Positions 42,933 to 52,124 of a DNA stretch of 64,000 nucleotides are shown here, piece after piece (within the stretch, counting starts at the first letter, position 1; every line of letters begins with the position of its first letter). The position numbers and the translations under genes are program-made. A model generated the notes under the pieces. The model was not told where the DNA came from and ran no database searches. It saw nothing but the letters and a program-made list of their open reading frames with translations. The DNA is from Neobacillus cucumis. GTDB lineage: Bacteria > Bacillota > Bacilli > Bacillales > Cytobacillaceae. The stretch covers positions 39,467-103,466 of the forward strand of contig NZ_PGVE01000024.1 of the NCBI RefSeq assembly GCF_002860255.1. The letters are read 5' to 3'.

Positions 42933-43364
42933 ATGCAGCAAATAAGTAAAGAATATCTCGAGTTAATCCCTAACTTGTTTAAAAGTTTCCAGCGCATAAA
43001 TCAAAAAGCAAGCAACTTAACACACTTACAAAATCAAATCCTGGAATACTTATTCATGTACCAACATCCCTTGACAATCAAACAAATAAGTGAGGGTCTG
43101 AATGTCCCCAAACAGCAAATGACAGACTTGGTAAAGCGCCTCATGGAGCAGGGATATATTACAAAAAGCCAAAATAAAGAGGATAAAAGGTCATTTGTTA
43201 TTGAGTTAACAGAGAATGGAACAGCCTCACAACAAGAAAAATGGGCAATAATCTATCAGAACTTCGTTGCTGATTTAGCCAAATTAGATACAGAAGAGCA
43301 GCTTGATCTGCAATACGCACTGCATAAAGTGAATATCTTGCTGAGACAAATGGAGGAACGATAA
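42933..43364 (+). CDS. MarR-family transcriptional regulator
   Basis: A 143-residue winged-helix protein: helix-turn-helix LTIKQISEGLNVPKQQMTDLVKRLMEQGYITKSQ (~48-82) and wing NKEDKRSFVIELTENG. It likely represses itself and the methyltransferase gene that begins at the base after its stop codon. ATG 42933 is chosen with GGAGGAAG upstream; GTG 42927 overlaps it. The ligand is unknown. Confidence 0.88.
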   Translation: MQQISKEYLELIPNLFKSFQRINQKASNLTHLQNQILEYLFMYQHPLTIKQISEGLNVPKQQMTDLVKRLMEQGYITKSQNKEDKRSFVIELTENGTASQQEKWAIIYQNFVADLAKLDTEEQLDLQYALHKVNILLRQMEER

Positions 43365-44183
43365 ATGTCTATCAATTTACAATCCGTCCAAGCCACCATG
43401 CTCATCCCGCTTTGGGGACGCGCCACCGCGAGCGAGAAAAATCCGGACATCTTGTACGACAAGGAAGCCATCGAGATCATTGCGGGCTGTGGAATGGATT
43501 TTACCGAGATAGCCAAGACCTTCGGGGAATACGGCGGAATCAGCTACATCGTCCGGGCACGAAAAATCGATGACACGATCCGGGCGTTTATCAAAAAACA
43601 TCCTCATGCCACCATTGTCAACATCGGAGCTGGGCTGGATACGACTTTTTCGAGGGTAGATAACGGGACAATCAACTGGTACAACCTGGATTTACCCGAT
43701 GCCATCGACTTCCGTAAAACCTTGATTGCTGACTCACCGCGGAATACCAGCATCGCCAAATCATTTTTCGACGTTTCTTGGTTTGGCGATGTCGTTTTTC
43801 AGGAAGCGGATGGCATCCTGTTTATCTCGGCCGGAGTCTTTTACTATTTTCAGGAAAGCCAGCTTAAGGAAATGGTTCAGGAAATGGCCCAGCGCTTTCC
43901 AGGTGGAGAGCTGTTCTTTGATGCAGAATCCAAGTTCGCGGTAAACATCTCCAATCGGACCGTTGAAAAAACAGGGAATAGGGGAGCCAAAATGTATTTC
44001 TATATCAACAACCCGAAAGTCCTAGAAGACTGGTCGGAAAAACTCAAGGTAATCTCGTGGGAGCCGTATTTCAAAGGGATCCCGGTAAGTAAGAAGTGGG
44101 AAAGCGGAACACGGCTGATGGTCCGGCTGGTCGATTTAATTAAGATGCTGAAGTTTGTTCATGTGCAATTTTTGAAAAAATAA
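43365..44183 (+). CDS. Class I SAM O-methyltransferase, LCM/TcmP-like
   Basis: A 272-residue methyltransferase of the leucine-carboxyl-methyltransferase family. The SAM site is ATIVNIGAGLDTTFSRV (~88-104); NWYNLDLPDAIDFR is the acidic second motif. Relatives methylate carboxyl or hydroxyl groups in small molecules, including polyketides; the substrate here is unknown. It starts immediately after marR in the same operon, so it may be induced by the compound sensed by that MarR. Confidence 0.85.
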   Translation: MSINLQSVQATMLIPLWGRATASEKNPDILYDKEAIEIIAGCGMDFTEIAKTFGEYGGISYIVRARKIDDTIRAFIKKHPHATIVNIGAGLDTTFSRVDNGTINWYNLDLPDAIDFRKTLIADSPRNTSIAKSFFDVSWFGDVVFQEADGILFISAGVFYYFQESQLKEMVQEMAQRFPGGELFFDAESKFAVNISNRTVEKTGNRGAKMYFYINNPKVLEDWSEKLKVISWEPYFKGIPVSKKWESGTRLMVRLVDLIKMLKFVHVQFLKK

Positions 44184-44205
44184 CCCTAACAGCTGTTAGG
44201 GTTTA
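44182..44205. terminator. Hairpin between convergent genes
   Basis: TAACCCTAACAGCTGTTAGGGTTTA: perfect 11-bp stem, short T run only; it overlaps the end of the diguanylate cyclase gene. Confidence 0.6.
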
Positions 44206-45180
44206 GCTTTCTGTATGATAAAAAAAGAATTGATTTTTCCCTTTCCATTTTGCCACATACATGGCCTTATCTGCCTGCATTAATAAGGTCTCGGCATTCT
44301 CGCCGTCTTCCGGATAGAGGGATACGCCAACACTGGCTGTGACAGTCATATCATTCTGCTGGTTATTCCCCACCTGATCAATAAGTTCATGGATAATTTG
44401 TTCGATTTCCTCCCTGTTTCCATAGGAGTGAAGGAGAACGATGAATTCATCTCCCGCAAATCTGGCCACTTCACCCTTCGTTCCCACAATCTGCTTCATT
44501 TTTTCAGCGACTTCTTTCAAGAACAAGTCACCAACTAAATGTCCGTAGGTGTCATTGACTTTCTTAAAGCCATCGAGATCGATAAAAAGGATCGCCATCG
44601 TTTCATATTCTTTGGAGCTTAACTTTTTCCGAAAAACATCCATATACCAGCGGCGATTATATAATCCTGTTAAAGAATCGATATAAGCCAGGTCGTTCAA
44701 TAGGCTTTCGTATCGCTTGGTATGGGTGATTTCTTTTCCAATGGTTAAAATAGCCGGCTTGCCTTCATAGATAATCGATATGCCAGTCGCTTCCACTTCA
44801 ACAATTCCACCGTCAAGCCTTACTAAACGTTCTTCAATATATCTGTTCTCCGGACCGCTTTGTCCGATTCCGGCATCATAGGGGTTTTGCAGTGCGCCCA
44901 TAATGGCGGCCAGCACCTTTTCATGTTCATCTGGATGAACAATCTCAAGTACGGGCTTTCCAACCAATTGGCCGCTTGAATCAGCGCCTAAAACTTTTTG
45001 TGCAGCCACATTGCTATAAACGATGATTCCTTCAATATGTATAATGATGGCTTCTGGGAAAAATTCAATCAGCTGCTGATATCCATCCTCCACATGGGCA
45101 GATAGTAGGTCTACATTTTTAGTCACGGAGTTCACCTTCATGGAAAATTCATTTGAATCTATTGTATGGAAAACATCCAT
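44203..45180 (-). CDS. PAS-GGDEF diguanylate cyclase
   Basis: A 325-residue soluble protein. PAS domain (~30-145, with IEGIIVYSNVAAQKVLGAD and IVEVEATGISIIYEGKPAIL), then a GGDEF domain (~160-325). The active-site motif is ARFAGDEF, so the first Gly is Ala, a variant often still active. DLDGFKKVNDTYGH binds metal. There is no RxxD inhibitory site five residues before AGDEF. It makes the second messenger c-di-GMP. Start at 45180 or an in-frame ATG at 45141 (MKVNSVTKN); neither has a good ribosome site. Confidence 0.88.
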   Translation of the reverse strand: MDVFHTIDSNEFSMKVNSVTKNVDLLSAHVEDGYQQLIEFFPEAIIIHIEGIIVYSNVAAQKVLGADSSGQLVGKPVLEIVHPDEHEKVLAAIMGALQNPYDAGIGQSGPENRYIEERLVRLDGGIVEVEATGISIIYEGKPAILTIGKEITHTKRYESLLNDLAYIDSLTGLYNRRWYMDVFRKKLSSKEYETMAILFIDLDGFKKVNDTYGHLVGDLFLKEVAEKMKQIVGTKGEVARFAGDEFIVLLHSYGNREEIEQIIHELIDQVGNNQQNDMTVTASVGVSLYPEDGENAETLLMQADKAMYVAKWKGKNQFFFYHTES

Positions 45181-45358
45181 GTTTTGTAAAATAGTTTCTT
45201 AGTTTAGTGGGGAGAAATTTGTTGGAACTCTTTTAATATAAGCAATCACATATGTTATAATTTATTTACTAAATAATCCAAATAAGTATTTATTTTCAAT
45301 ATTATAGTTTATGTGGGCTGATCTATCATGCCAATTTATTGATAAAGGGGTTTTAAAA

Positions 45359-46240
45359 ATGAAGTCAGTGAAAGTGTATCATTATGATGCGTTTAGCAAG
45401 GAACCGAATAAAGGGAATCCAGCTGGTGTGGTGCTGAATGGAGAGGAGCTGACGGAAGAAGAAATGCAGGAGGTTGCCTTCAAAGTAGGGTTTAATGAGA
45501 CGGCGTTTCCCGTTCAATCAGACATCGCCGATCTGAGACTCCGCTTTTTTACACCCGGTCATGAAATGAATTTATGCGGACACGGTACGATGGCGATGGT
45601 CTACGCCTTAAAAACAAAGGGGTTTTTAGGGGACAAGACCGATTTGACAATCGAAACCAAAGCGGGCATTTTACCCGTCAAAATCGATAATCAAACACAT
45701 ATTACAATGAAACAGGCTGCCCCACAGTTTCAAGCATTTCACGGGTCAAAGGAAGAGTTAGCCCATGCGATCGGGTTAACGAAAGAGGAAATCGATGAGG
45801 AACTGCCGGTTCTCTATGGAAGTACGGGGAATTGGACGCTAGTAATCCCCATTAAGAAACTAGCATCCTTTGAAAAAATGAAACCTAATAATGAGAGTTT
45901 CCCAACGATTTTAAAAGAAATACCGCAGGCCTCGATCCATCCAATCTGTTTGGAAACCTATCATTCGGAGGCAGATATGCACGGCCGTCATTTCTCTTCA
46001 CCGAATTCCGGAACGACAGAAGATCCTGTAACAGGAACCGCCTCAGGAGTCATGGGGGCCTATTATGCCAAATACATAAAGCCGGATGTGGAGGAGTCAC
46101 TGAATCTAGTAGTGGAACAAGGGCAGGAGATGGGGAAAGATGGCCTGGTGCAAGTCCATGTCGTCAAGACAGGGGATAGCTATGAGATTGAGATTACGGG
46201 GAATGCTGTGTATGTTAAGGAGTTTGAGGTGATATTGTAG
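45359..46240 (+). CDS. PhzF-family isomerase-like protein
   Basis: A 293-residue two-domain protein of the diaminopimelate-epimerase fold. Motifs: [20 protein letters not shown] at the start, the catalytic-type Glu in [26 protein letters not shown], and [16 protein letters not shown] near 220-235. PhzF proper acts in phenazine synthesis; Bacillus relatives (YfhB, YddE) have unknown substrates. ATG 45359 follows AAAGGGG; the longer frame from 45311 is rejected. Confidence 0.88.
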   Translation: MKSVKVYHYDAFSKEPNKGNPAGVVLNGEELTEEEMQEVAFKVGFNETAFPVQSDIADLRLRFFTPGHEMNLCGHGTMAMVYALKTKGFLGDKTDLTIETKAGILPVKIDNQTHITMKQAAPQFQAFHGSKEELAHAIGLTKEEIDEELPVLYGSTGNWTLVIPIKKLASFEKMKPNNESFPTILKEIPQASIHPICLETYHSEADMHGRHFSSPNSGTTEDPVTGTASGVMGAYYAKYIKPDVEESLNLVVEQGQEMGKDGLVQVHVVKTGDSYEIEITGNAVYVKEFEVIL

Positions 46241-46395
46241 GCAGGGTAGAATCCTCGATTTCATTGCAATTATGTGAATTATTTTAAGTAGTGTTTAAGA
46301 GCTTGTTACATTACAAAGAAACTTCCCGCAGGCAAAAACTATTTTGTTATGGTTAAACCGTACCAAAACTAGTTTTTTCTAAGGGAGGCTGCAAA

Positions 46396-46941
46396 ATGGT
46401 AGTCAATTGGTGGAGACACAATAAAATTGCTGCTGGAATATTAACCGTTATTCGTTTATATCTAGGATTCAGCTGGCTTGTGGCAGGCTGGCATAAGTTA
46501 GCGGGCGGAGGGTTCGACGCTTCCGGATTCTTAAAAGGAGCGATCGCAAATCCGGTGAAAGGACCGGACGGAGCCGTCGTCTTTGGCTGGTATGTCGATT
46601 TCTTAAAACAGGTGGCCTTACCGAATGTTCATGTTTTTAATACTATGATTCCCGTTGGGGAGTTTGTAGTTGGTTTAGGTTTAATCTTAGGCTGCTTGAC
46701 CACGGCGGCCATGTTTTTTGGTCTATTGATGAACTTTTCCTATTTATTTGCCGGAGCCATTTCATCGAACCCAATGGATATCCTGTTAGGAGGTCTCATC
46801 CTTTTTGCCGGCTTTAACGCTGGAAAATTTGGTCTTGACCACTGGGTGATTCCATTTATTCGTCAAGCCATACCGAAAGATAAAAATCAAATGACCATGA
46901 TCGAGTTAGATCACCAACAGACGTTCAAAATAAATAATTAA
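46396..46941 (+). CDS. DoxX-family membrane protein
   Basis: A 181-residue protein with four membrane helices: AAGILTVIRLYLGFSWLVAGWHKL, an outside loop, MIPVGEFVVGLGLILGCLTTAAMFFGLLMNFSYLF, and PMDILLGGLILFAGFNAGKFGLDHWV. The DoxX/DoxD group includes a thiosulfate:quinone oxidoreductase subunit and redox-linked membrane proteins; here the role is open. GGGAGG before the ATG. A strong terminator follows at once. Confidence 0.85.
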   Translation: MVVNWWRHNKIAAGILTVIRLYLGFSWLVAGWHKLAGGGFDASGFLKGAIANPVKGPDGAVVFGWYVDFLKQVALPNVHVFNTMIPVGEFVVGLGLILGCLTTAAMFFGLLMNFSYLFAGAISSNPMDILLGGLILFAGFNAGKFGLDHWVIPFIRQAIPKDKNQMTMIELDHQQTFKINN

Positions 46942-46972
46942 GGCAGAAGGGGGGGCCTTCTGCCTTTTTTTG
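46942..46972 (+). terminator. doxX terminator
   Basis: GGCAGAAGG / CCTTCTGCC and T7. Confidence 0.92.
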
Positions 46973-47025
46973 TTTAGGAAATTATAGATTAACTACTTGT
47001 GGATAACCTTTTACAGGTTTAGAAA

Positions 47026-47147
47026 CGTCCAGCTCCAGCGCCTAGCCCCTCGATGGTCTACAGCCAATCCGTCCAAAAGGTTAAAAAGCAACCTTTCGGC
47101 CGGCTCGCCTTATGCTTGTCGGGGCTGATCAAGGCGCTTGCGCTTTT
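47026..47147. repeat. ~122-bp intergenic element, copy 2
   Basis: CGTCCAGCTCCAGCGCC at the left, CAATCCGTCCAAAAGGTTAA paired with CAACCTTTCGGCC, then GGCGCTTGCGCTTTT at the right. Same element as 30400-30521 and again ending within 5 bases of a minus-strand stop codon (yfkM). Confidence 0.92.
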
Positions 47148-47151
47148 GTTC

Positions 47152-47667
47152 CTATCCTAAAATTCGTAAAGATTCTTGGACAAAGGCCGGGATGTCATCC
47201 GGCTGTCTGCTGGTGACCAGTTGATTGTGGCAGACAACAACTTCTTTGTCATGCAAGTTACCGCCGGCATTTTTTAAATCCACATGAATGGATTTATAAC
47301 CCGTCACATCACGGCCTTCGAGTGTTTCGGCTGTAATCAGCAGCTGAGGTCCGTGGCAAATGGCTAAGACAGGTTTTTTAGCATCCATAAAGCTTTTGGC
47401 AAATTGGACGAAACGCTCGTCTGCCCGGAGAATATCCGGTGAAAATCCGCCGGGAATAAACAGGGCATCAAAGTCCTCTGGAGAGACGTCATCAATGCTT
47501 TGGTCGATGACCACTTCACTATTTCCCTGTTTGCCTTTCACCGTTTTGCCTTTCTTCATTTCGATAGCGGTAATCTCGTGGCCCTTTTCCTTAAAGGCCT
47601 GCACCGGCTCGCTATATTCGGAATCCTCGAAATGATCTGTTACTAACACAGCAATTTTTTTGCTCAT
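47152..47667 (-). CDS. yfkM: DJ-1/PfpI-family general stress protein YfkM
   Basis: A 171-residue class I glutamine-amidotransferase-like protein. Nucleophile cysteine in VLAICHGPQLLI (~104), acidic partner in DHFEDSEYSEP and the histidine in CHGPQ. B. subtilis YfkM (general stress protein 18) has nearly the same length. DJ-1/PfpI proteins act as proteases or aldehyde/deglycase enzymes; activity here is not certain. ATG 47667 with AAAGGAG 9 bases before it; the TTG at 47676 overlaps that site. A sigma-B-like promoter lies upstream. Confidence 0.9.
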   Translation of the reverse strand: MSKKIAVLVTDHFEDSEYSEPVQAFKEKGHEITAIEMKKGKTVKGKQGNSEVVIDQSIDDVSPEDFDALFIPGGFSPDILRADERFVQFAKSFMDAKKPVLAICHGPQLLITAETLEGRDVTGYKSIHVDLKNAGGNLHDKEVVVCHNQLVTSRQPDDIPAFVQESLRILG

Positions 47668-47703
47668 AGCAATCAACTCCTTTTCTAAGACTCCATATTA
47701 AAA

Positions 47704-47729
47704 GTACCCATTATGATGGTGGATGAAAC
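47704..47729 (-). promoter_or_regulatory. Sigma-B-like promoter of yfkM
   Basis: Minus strand: -35 GTTTCA (47729-47724), 14 bp, -10 GGGTAC (47709-47704). Confidence 0.75.
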
Positions 47730-47769
47730 GCGTTTAGAAGGCTTTCTTGCCTTGTGGAGGACGTGTGTT

Positions 47770-47889
47770 TTGAGATATTAACAAAATTCCGCCGATATTA
47801 ACAAAAATCGAAGGGATATGAACAAAAATTCGAATATATTAACAAAAAATAAGCGGATATGAACAAAAATTCCATCATATTAACAAAAA
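47770..47889. repeat. Six-unit array of ~21-bp GATATTAACAAAAA repeats
   Basis: Units of 20-21 bp share TAT(T/G)AACAAAAA and differ in the other ~8 bases. The sixth runs into the terminator at 47886. A-tracts recur every two helical turns, so the DNA is likely bent. Confidence 0.85.
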
Positions 47890-47919
47890 GGGGCCCCGCC
47901 ACTTGGCGGAAAGCCCCGT
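47886..47919 (-). terminator. Terminator of the coiled-coil gene pair
   Basis: Minus strand: GGGGCTTTCCGCC / GGCGGGGCCCC, then TTTTTG. Confidence 0.85.
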
Positions 47920-47924
47920 ATTTC

Positions 47925-48617
47925 TTACATGAAAAATTGCAGCCCTATTAACACCGCTTCTACCACAACGACGCCTAAAAGAAGATTCATTTTAAGGGTG
48001 CTTCTTTTCTCCGTCTTCGCCAAATCCCCTTTAGTAGCCATCTGGGTAGAGAGGGAGTGGAGGACATCATGATTATGTCTGCTCATCGACTCGACTTTTC
48101 CCTGCAATTCTTCAAGTTCTAACTTATGTTGTTCCAGCTGGTCGAATTGTTTTTGGGTGGCGCACTCGAGCTGATAGACCACTTTATTGATGAGTGCTTC
48201 TTCCCGTACGACTAGAATGGAATTAATAGACTCAGAATGTTTATAAAACATTTCTTTGTAGGACTGTTGCAGCAGCTCTAATCGGTTCTCCAGTTGCTGA
48301 AGAGCCGACACTTGTGCCGCTATTCTTTTTTCAGTTTTCGCGATCTCTTCACTGGTTAAAGTGACAAACGCCTCATTTTGCTTCAAAAATTTACGATTGC
48401 TCTCGTTGGAAAGGGAGAGCTCGTGCGTAAAGGAGGCAATTTCGTTTGAAACCGTATCAATGCCCGATACCGCTTTATCCAAGAGCTCCTTGTGACTGCT
48501 TTCCAATAGGTTTATTTTTTCTTTAAAATCACCGTAAAAAATGTCTTCGTTCAGCTTCTTTAATTCATTAACCGCTTTTTCGTATTCACTTTTTGTAGGG
48601 AGATTTGTTGTTGCCAC
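47925..48617 (-). CDS. Tail-anchored coiled-coil protein
   Basis: A 230-residue protein, nearly all predicted coiled coil (for example KEKINLLESSHKELLDKAVS, SLSNESNRKFLKQNEAFVTL and QVSALQQLENRLELLQQS). It ends in a single C-terminal membrane helix (LKMNLLLGVVVVEAVLIGLQ). Start GTG 48617, whose G is the last base of the preceding TAG stop, so it is tightly coupled to the gene ahead. No family recognised; a tethering or membrane-shaping partner role is only a guess. Confidence 0.75.
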   Translation of the reverse strand: MATTNLPTKSEYEKAVNELKKLNEDIFYGDFKEKINLLESSHKELLDKAVSGIDTVSNEIASFTHELSLSNESNRKFLKQNEAFVTLTSEEIAKTEKRIAAQVSALQQLENRLELLQQSYKEMFYKHSESINSILVVREEALINKVVYQLECATQKQFDQLEQHKLELEELQGKVESMSRHNHDVLHSLSTQMATKGDLAKTEKRSTLKMNLLLGVVVVEAVLIGLQFFM

Positions 48618-49711
48618 TATTCGTCGCCTCCACCGTTTAAAGATTCAATCATATCCTTGCCGTCTTGCCGTAACAGCTGTAAATACTGTGCCGCAAGAAA
48701 GCGTTCCTCTCTATGACCATAAAGGAAATGCTGCATTAACTCTTCTTTATACTCCAGCCAATACTGGATCAAATAGCCCTGTAATTGGGATGCGTGTTCA
48801 CCAAATTGGTTCCACAATTGACTTACCTTTAGATAGTGGGCTTTAAGCTCCGCCTCTTCCTTTTGATAAGTGAGAAATTCATTTTCTAGGCTGTTTATTT
48901 TTTGTATGTACGCATGATTGGAAGCCTCTGCCTGTTTGATGACCTGCTCTTTTTGCTCTTTAATTCCATCTAAGAAGGATGTCAGCAGCTGGTTATAGCT
49001 TTCATACACCTCTGTCAGCCAATCATGTGCCCGGCTCTTCATATTGGTAAGGGCTTTTTCATAGGTGGCTTTAAACCAGAAGGCATCAATTTTCTGCTCG
49101 ATCTGTGGAATAGGAGAGAGGTCAGGCGGTTCTAAAGAATGACCTGGCTCTATTTTTAGAGTACCAGCCTCTTGTTTGATTTTCCGAATCGCGATCTCTA
49201 ATTCTCTTTCAACACTTAGCTGTAACCTGGCGGCTCCCTCATTGATGACACTTGCTTTTCTGTTATAGGGAGTATACTCAATGAGATCATCCACCAACTC
49301 CCAAATGTGATCAGAATCCGTTTTTTTAAACTCCACCCCTTTTAGGAATTGGTCATAGTGAAGGATGTCATTTTCAAACCGGTCCGCTTGTAATAGAGCT
49401 TCTTCTTTTTCATGTTCGATGATAGATGCTTGTTTGGCAAATAAAATCTTGTACTGCTCTAATTGTTTTTCATAGTTTTCTAGCTCTTTTTTACTTTCCT
49501 CTTCACTTTCTTTTAAAAATGTCGTGAAGCTGTTAAAGGTATGCTTGTCTGGGCTTTCAAGGTCGTACCGCACCTGATGAAAAAGATCGGTCAGACCCTT
49601 GGTGTAGTCCGATTCTGTCGGATATTCATCAAATAGATGGATGAATTCCTGTATCGCCTTAAAAGCCCACTCGTACCTTTTTTTATGGAAATCAATCAAG
49701 GTAGGATTCAT
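48617..49711 (-). CDS. Long coiled-coil protein of unknown function
   Basis: A 364-residue hydrophilic protein (NPTLIDFHKKRYEWAFKAIQ at the start) with long helical stretches (KESEEESKKELENYEKQLEQ; EVYESYNQLLTSFLDGIKEQ; EAELKAHYLKVSQLWNQFGE) and no signal or membrane segment. A proline-rich break (EPPDLSPIPQIE) divides two halves near residue 205. The layout recalls the stalk parts of dynamin-like proteins but no GTPase motif is present. Weak ribosome site. First gene of a two-gene unit with the tail-anchored protein. Confidence 0.75.
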   Translation of the reverse strand: MNPTLIDFHKKRYEWAFKAIQEFIHLFDEYPTESDYTKGLTDLFHQVRYDLESPDKHTFNSFTTFLKESEEESKKELENYEKQLEQYKILFAKQASIIEHEKEEALLQADRFENDILHYDQFLKGVEFKKTDSDHIWELVDDLIEYTPYNRKASVINEGAARLQLSVERELEIAIRKIKQEAGTLKIEPGHSLEPPDLSPIPQIEQKIDAFWFKATYEKALTNMKSRAHDWLTEVYESYNQLLTSFLDGIKEQKEQVIKQAEASNHAYIQKINSLENEFLTYQKEEAELKAHYLKVSQLWNQFGEHASQLQGYLIQYWLEYKEELMQHFLYGHREERFLAAQYLQLLRQDGKDMIESLNGGGDE

Positions 49712-49888
49712 TTTAAAAGTCCAACTCCTGCATTTCTATCTATCTATCAATTTACTAATTATTTTACCATTTTTATGGAGAAACGAATGGATTTTTATCT
49801 GAAAATATCGAGAAATGTCAATAGGGGAGTTTTGGAAGGGGAGTATGTAAAAAGGGAGAAGAAGATCTTCTCCCTATGTTAACTAGCT

Positions 49889-50287
49889 TTAGTCATCATT
49901 TCGTTGTTTTGCGCGTGCGTTTCCGCCTTTTTCACCGATATCTTGATAGAATTCTTTATCATGATTCTCCGAAGTGGCTTCTCCGCCTTTACGGCCGATT
50001 TCCTGATAGAATTCTTTATCGTGGTTCTCCGAAGTGGCTTCTCCGCCTTTACGCCCGATTTCCCGGTAGAAATCCTTATCGTGGCTCTCCGCAGTAGCTT
50101 CTCCGCCTTTGCGTCCGATTTCCTGATAGAATTCCTTGTCATGGCTCTCAGCAGTAGCTTCTCCGCCTTTACGCCCGATTTCTTGGTAGAATTCCTTGTC
50201 GTGATTGCGAGCAGTTGTCTCTCCGCCTTTACGGCCTGCTTCTTCCAATGTCATTTTACCTTTGTCTTCGTCTTTTCTGTTTGCCAT
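49889..50287 (-). CDS. gsiB: GsiB-like stress protein with KGG repeats
   Basis: A 132-residue hydrophilic protein made of 20-residue repeats, each of the form HDKEFYQEIGRKGGEATAES; five copies plus partial ends. B. subtilis GsiB is a strongly sigma-B-induced protein of the same repeat type, related to plant LEA/hydrophilin proteins. The 60-bp DNA repeat is well preserved, so the copy number may vary among strains. AGGAGGGAT lies before the ATG, and a sigma-B-like promoter is present. Confidence 0.93.
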   Translation of the reverse strand: MANRKDEDKGKMTLEEAGRKGGETTARNHDKEFYQEIGRKGGEATAESHDKEFYQEIGRKGGEATAESHDKDFYREIGRKGGEATSENHDKEFYQEIGRKGGEATSENHDKEFYQDIGEKGGNARAKQRNDD

Positions 50288-50342
50288 AATAAAATCCCTC
50301 CTAATAAAATTTGGAATTGCTATTGCGACTTACACTCTTTAT

Positions 50343-50368
50343 CTACCCGGGCTCCATGATTCTAAAAC
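50343..50368 (-). promoter_or_regulatory. Sigma-B-like promoter of gsiB
   Basis: Minus strand: -35 GTTTTA (50368-50363), 14 bp, -10 GGGTAG (50348-50343). Confidence 0.7.
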
Positions 50369-50384
50369 ATTTTTCTAGGATGAT

Positions 50385-50424
50385 TAAAAAAAGGCCGATT
50401 CTGAGTAAACAGAATCAGCCCTTT
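50385..50424 (-). terminator. Aldehyde dehydrogenase terminator
   Basis: Minus strand: GGGCTGATTCTG / CAGAATCGGCC, then T7. Confidence 0.88.
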
Positions 50425-50434
50425 TGATTTTACG

Positions 50435-51919
50435 TTACTGCATGGAAATCCAGACACTCTTCACTTCTGTATAGTTATCCAGTGCATAGGAGCCCATTTC
50501 ACGTCCGATACCAGATTGCTTATATCCGCCAAATGGGGAAGCGGCATCAAAGGCATTGTAGCAGTTGACCCAAACGGTTCCGGCGCGGAGCTTGCCGGCA
50601 ATATAGTGAGCTTTTGCCACATCGCGTGTCCACACACCAGCAGCCAAACCGTATTCGCTGTTATTTGCACGATTGATTAATTCGTCAATATCATCATAAG
50701 GCATAGCAGAAATAACCGGTCCAAAGATTTCCTCCTTGGCAATCGTCATTTCATCACGAACATCGGCAAAGATCGTAGGGGAGACGAAGTAGCCTTGCTC
50801 CAGAGGCTTGATGCCGCCTGCAACTAGCTGGGCGCCTTCGTTAAGTCCTTTTTCAATATATCCAAGTACCCGGTTTTGCTGCTCAGCGGAAACAAGCGGT
50901 CCAATCTCTGTATCGGCATGAATTCCAGCGCCTTGCTTGATTTTTTCAGCATGGGAGGCCATATCGGCTACGACATTATCAAACTGCTTTTTCTGAATAA
51001 ACACGCGGGATCCAGCACAGCAAACCTGTCCTTGGTTAAACATAACTCCATTAAGGGCACCAGGAATCGCTTTGGTTAAATCCGCATCTGGAAGGATGAT
51101 GTTTGGCGACTTACCGCCAAGCTCAAGGGTCACTCGTTTTAATGTTTTAGAGGCATTGGCCATAATTAGCTTACCAACTTCAGTCGAGCCGGTAAAAGCA
51201 ATTTTATCCACTAAAGGATGATCGACAAGCGGCTGACCGGCTGTTTCGCCGAAACCAGGCACGATGTTAACCACACCTGCAGGGAAACCGGCTTCTTGAA
51301 TTAATTCTGCTAAATATAGAGCAGATAATGGCGTTTGTTCAGCTGGTTTGAGAACCACGGTACATCCAGTGGCAAGAGCCGCACCAAGCTTCCACATCGC
51401 CATGAGAAGAGGGAAGTTCCAAGGGATAATTTGTCCGACCACTCCAACCGCTTCATGACGGGTAAAGTTAAAGTAGGGGCCGCTAACAGGAATCGTTTGT
51501 CCAACGATTTTTGTAGACCAGCCTGCATAATAGCGCATATGTTCAATCGCCAAAGGGATATCGGCATTAGTGGTTTCACGGATGGGCTTACCATTGTCGA
51601 GCGTCTCGAGCTGTGCTAGTTCCTCAGCGTTTTCTTCCATTAAATCAGCAAGCTTGTACATAAGACGGCTGCGATTAGCCGCGCTCATTTTGGACCATGG
51701 GCCCTCATCAAAGGCTTTACGAGCGGCTTTTACAGCTAAATCAATATCTTCTGGGCCTGCCTCATAAACACAGGCTAGTACTTCTCCAGTCGCAGGATTA
51801 TAGGAATCGAAGGTTTTCTGAGATTTGCTTTCCACAAATTCCCCATTAATAAAAAGTTTCTTCTTTCCGCTTAAAAACTTTTCTACCTTTTCTTTTAGAA
51901 CTGCTGTTAGTTGATTCAT
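50435..51919 (-). CDS. dhaS: NAD(P)-dependent aldehyde dehydrogenase
   Basis: A 494-residue ALDH that oxidises aldehydes to acids. Motifs: cofactor site [12 protein letters not shown] (~245), catalytic Glu in [11 protein letters not shown] (~270), nucleophile Cys in [13 protein letters not shown] (~303; the second of the pair by alignment to the family), and [15 protein letters not shown] near the end. Length and sequence type are like B. subtilis DhaS. GGAGGGATC precedes the ATG. Substrate not decided by sequence; betaine aldehyde dehydrogenase-like enzymes are close. Confidence 0.92.
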   Translation of the reverse strand: MNQLTAVLKEKVEKFLSGKKKLFINGEFVESKSQKTFDSYNPATGEVLACVYEAGPEDIDLAVKAARKAFDEGPWSKMSAANRSRLMYKLADLMEENAEELAQLETLDNGKPIRETTNADIPLAIEHMRYYAGWSTKIVGQTIPVSGPYFNFTRHEAVGVVGQIIPWNFPLLMAMWKLGAALATGCTVVLKPAEQTPLSALYLAELIQEAGFPAGVVNIVPGFGETAGQPLVDHPLVDKIAFTGSTEVGKLIMANASKTLKRVTLELGGKSPNIILPDADLTKAIPGALNGVMFNQGQVCCAGSRVFIQKKQFDNVVADMASHAEKIKQGAGIHADTEIGPLVSAEQQNRVLGYIEKGLNEGAQLVAGGIKPLEQGYFVSPTIFADVRDEMTIAKEEIFGPVISAMPYDDIDELINRANNSEYGLAAGVWTRDVAKAHYIAGKLRAGTVWVNCYNAFDAASPFGGYKQSGIGREMGSYALDNYTEVKSVWISMQ

Positions 51920-52082
51920 ACGATCCCTCCATAAAAGTAGTTTCTATGTATTTACTCATGATAGCTCACATAAAAAAGGTTAACACTGCGATTATAGTAG
52001 ATTCAATAAAATATTATACAAATATTCTGACAAGGAATGACGAACCCTAACGAAAATTAACAAAACTTAACAAAACATAACA

Positions 52083-52117
52083 AAAAACCTTCCTGGATAT
52101 TTTAGGAAGGTTTTTTG
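52083..52117. terminator. Terminator of the dimethylargininase-like gene
   Basis: AAAAAACCTTCCT / AGGAAGGTTTTTT, a clean bidirectional hairpin. The upstream 52040-52080 holds four short ACAAAACTTA-like repeats. Confidence 0.88.
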
Positions 52118-52124
52118 ATATAAG

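Noticed and set aside
47770..47889. Array considered as CRISPR
   Set aside because: Units of ~21 bp with no 25-40 bp unique spacers, no palindromic repeat of CRISPR length and no cas genes nearby.
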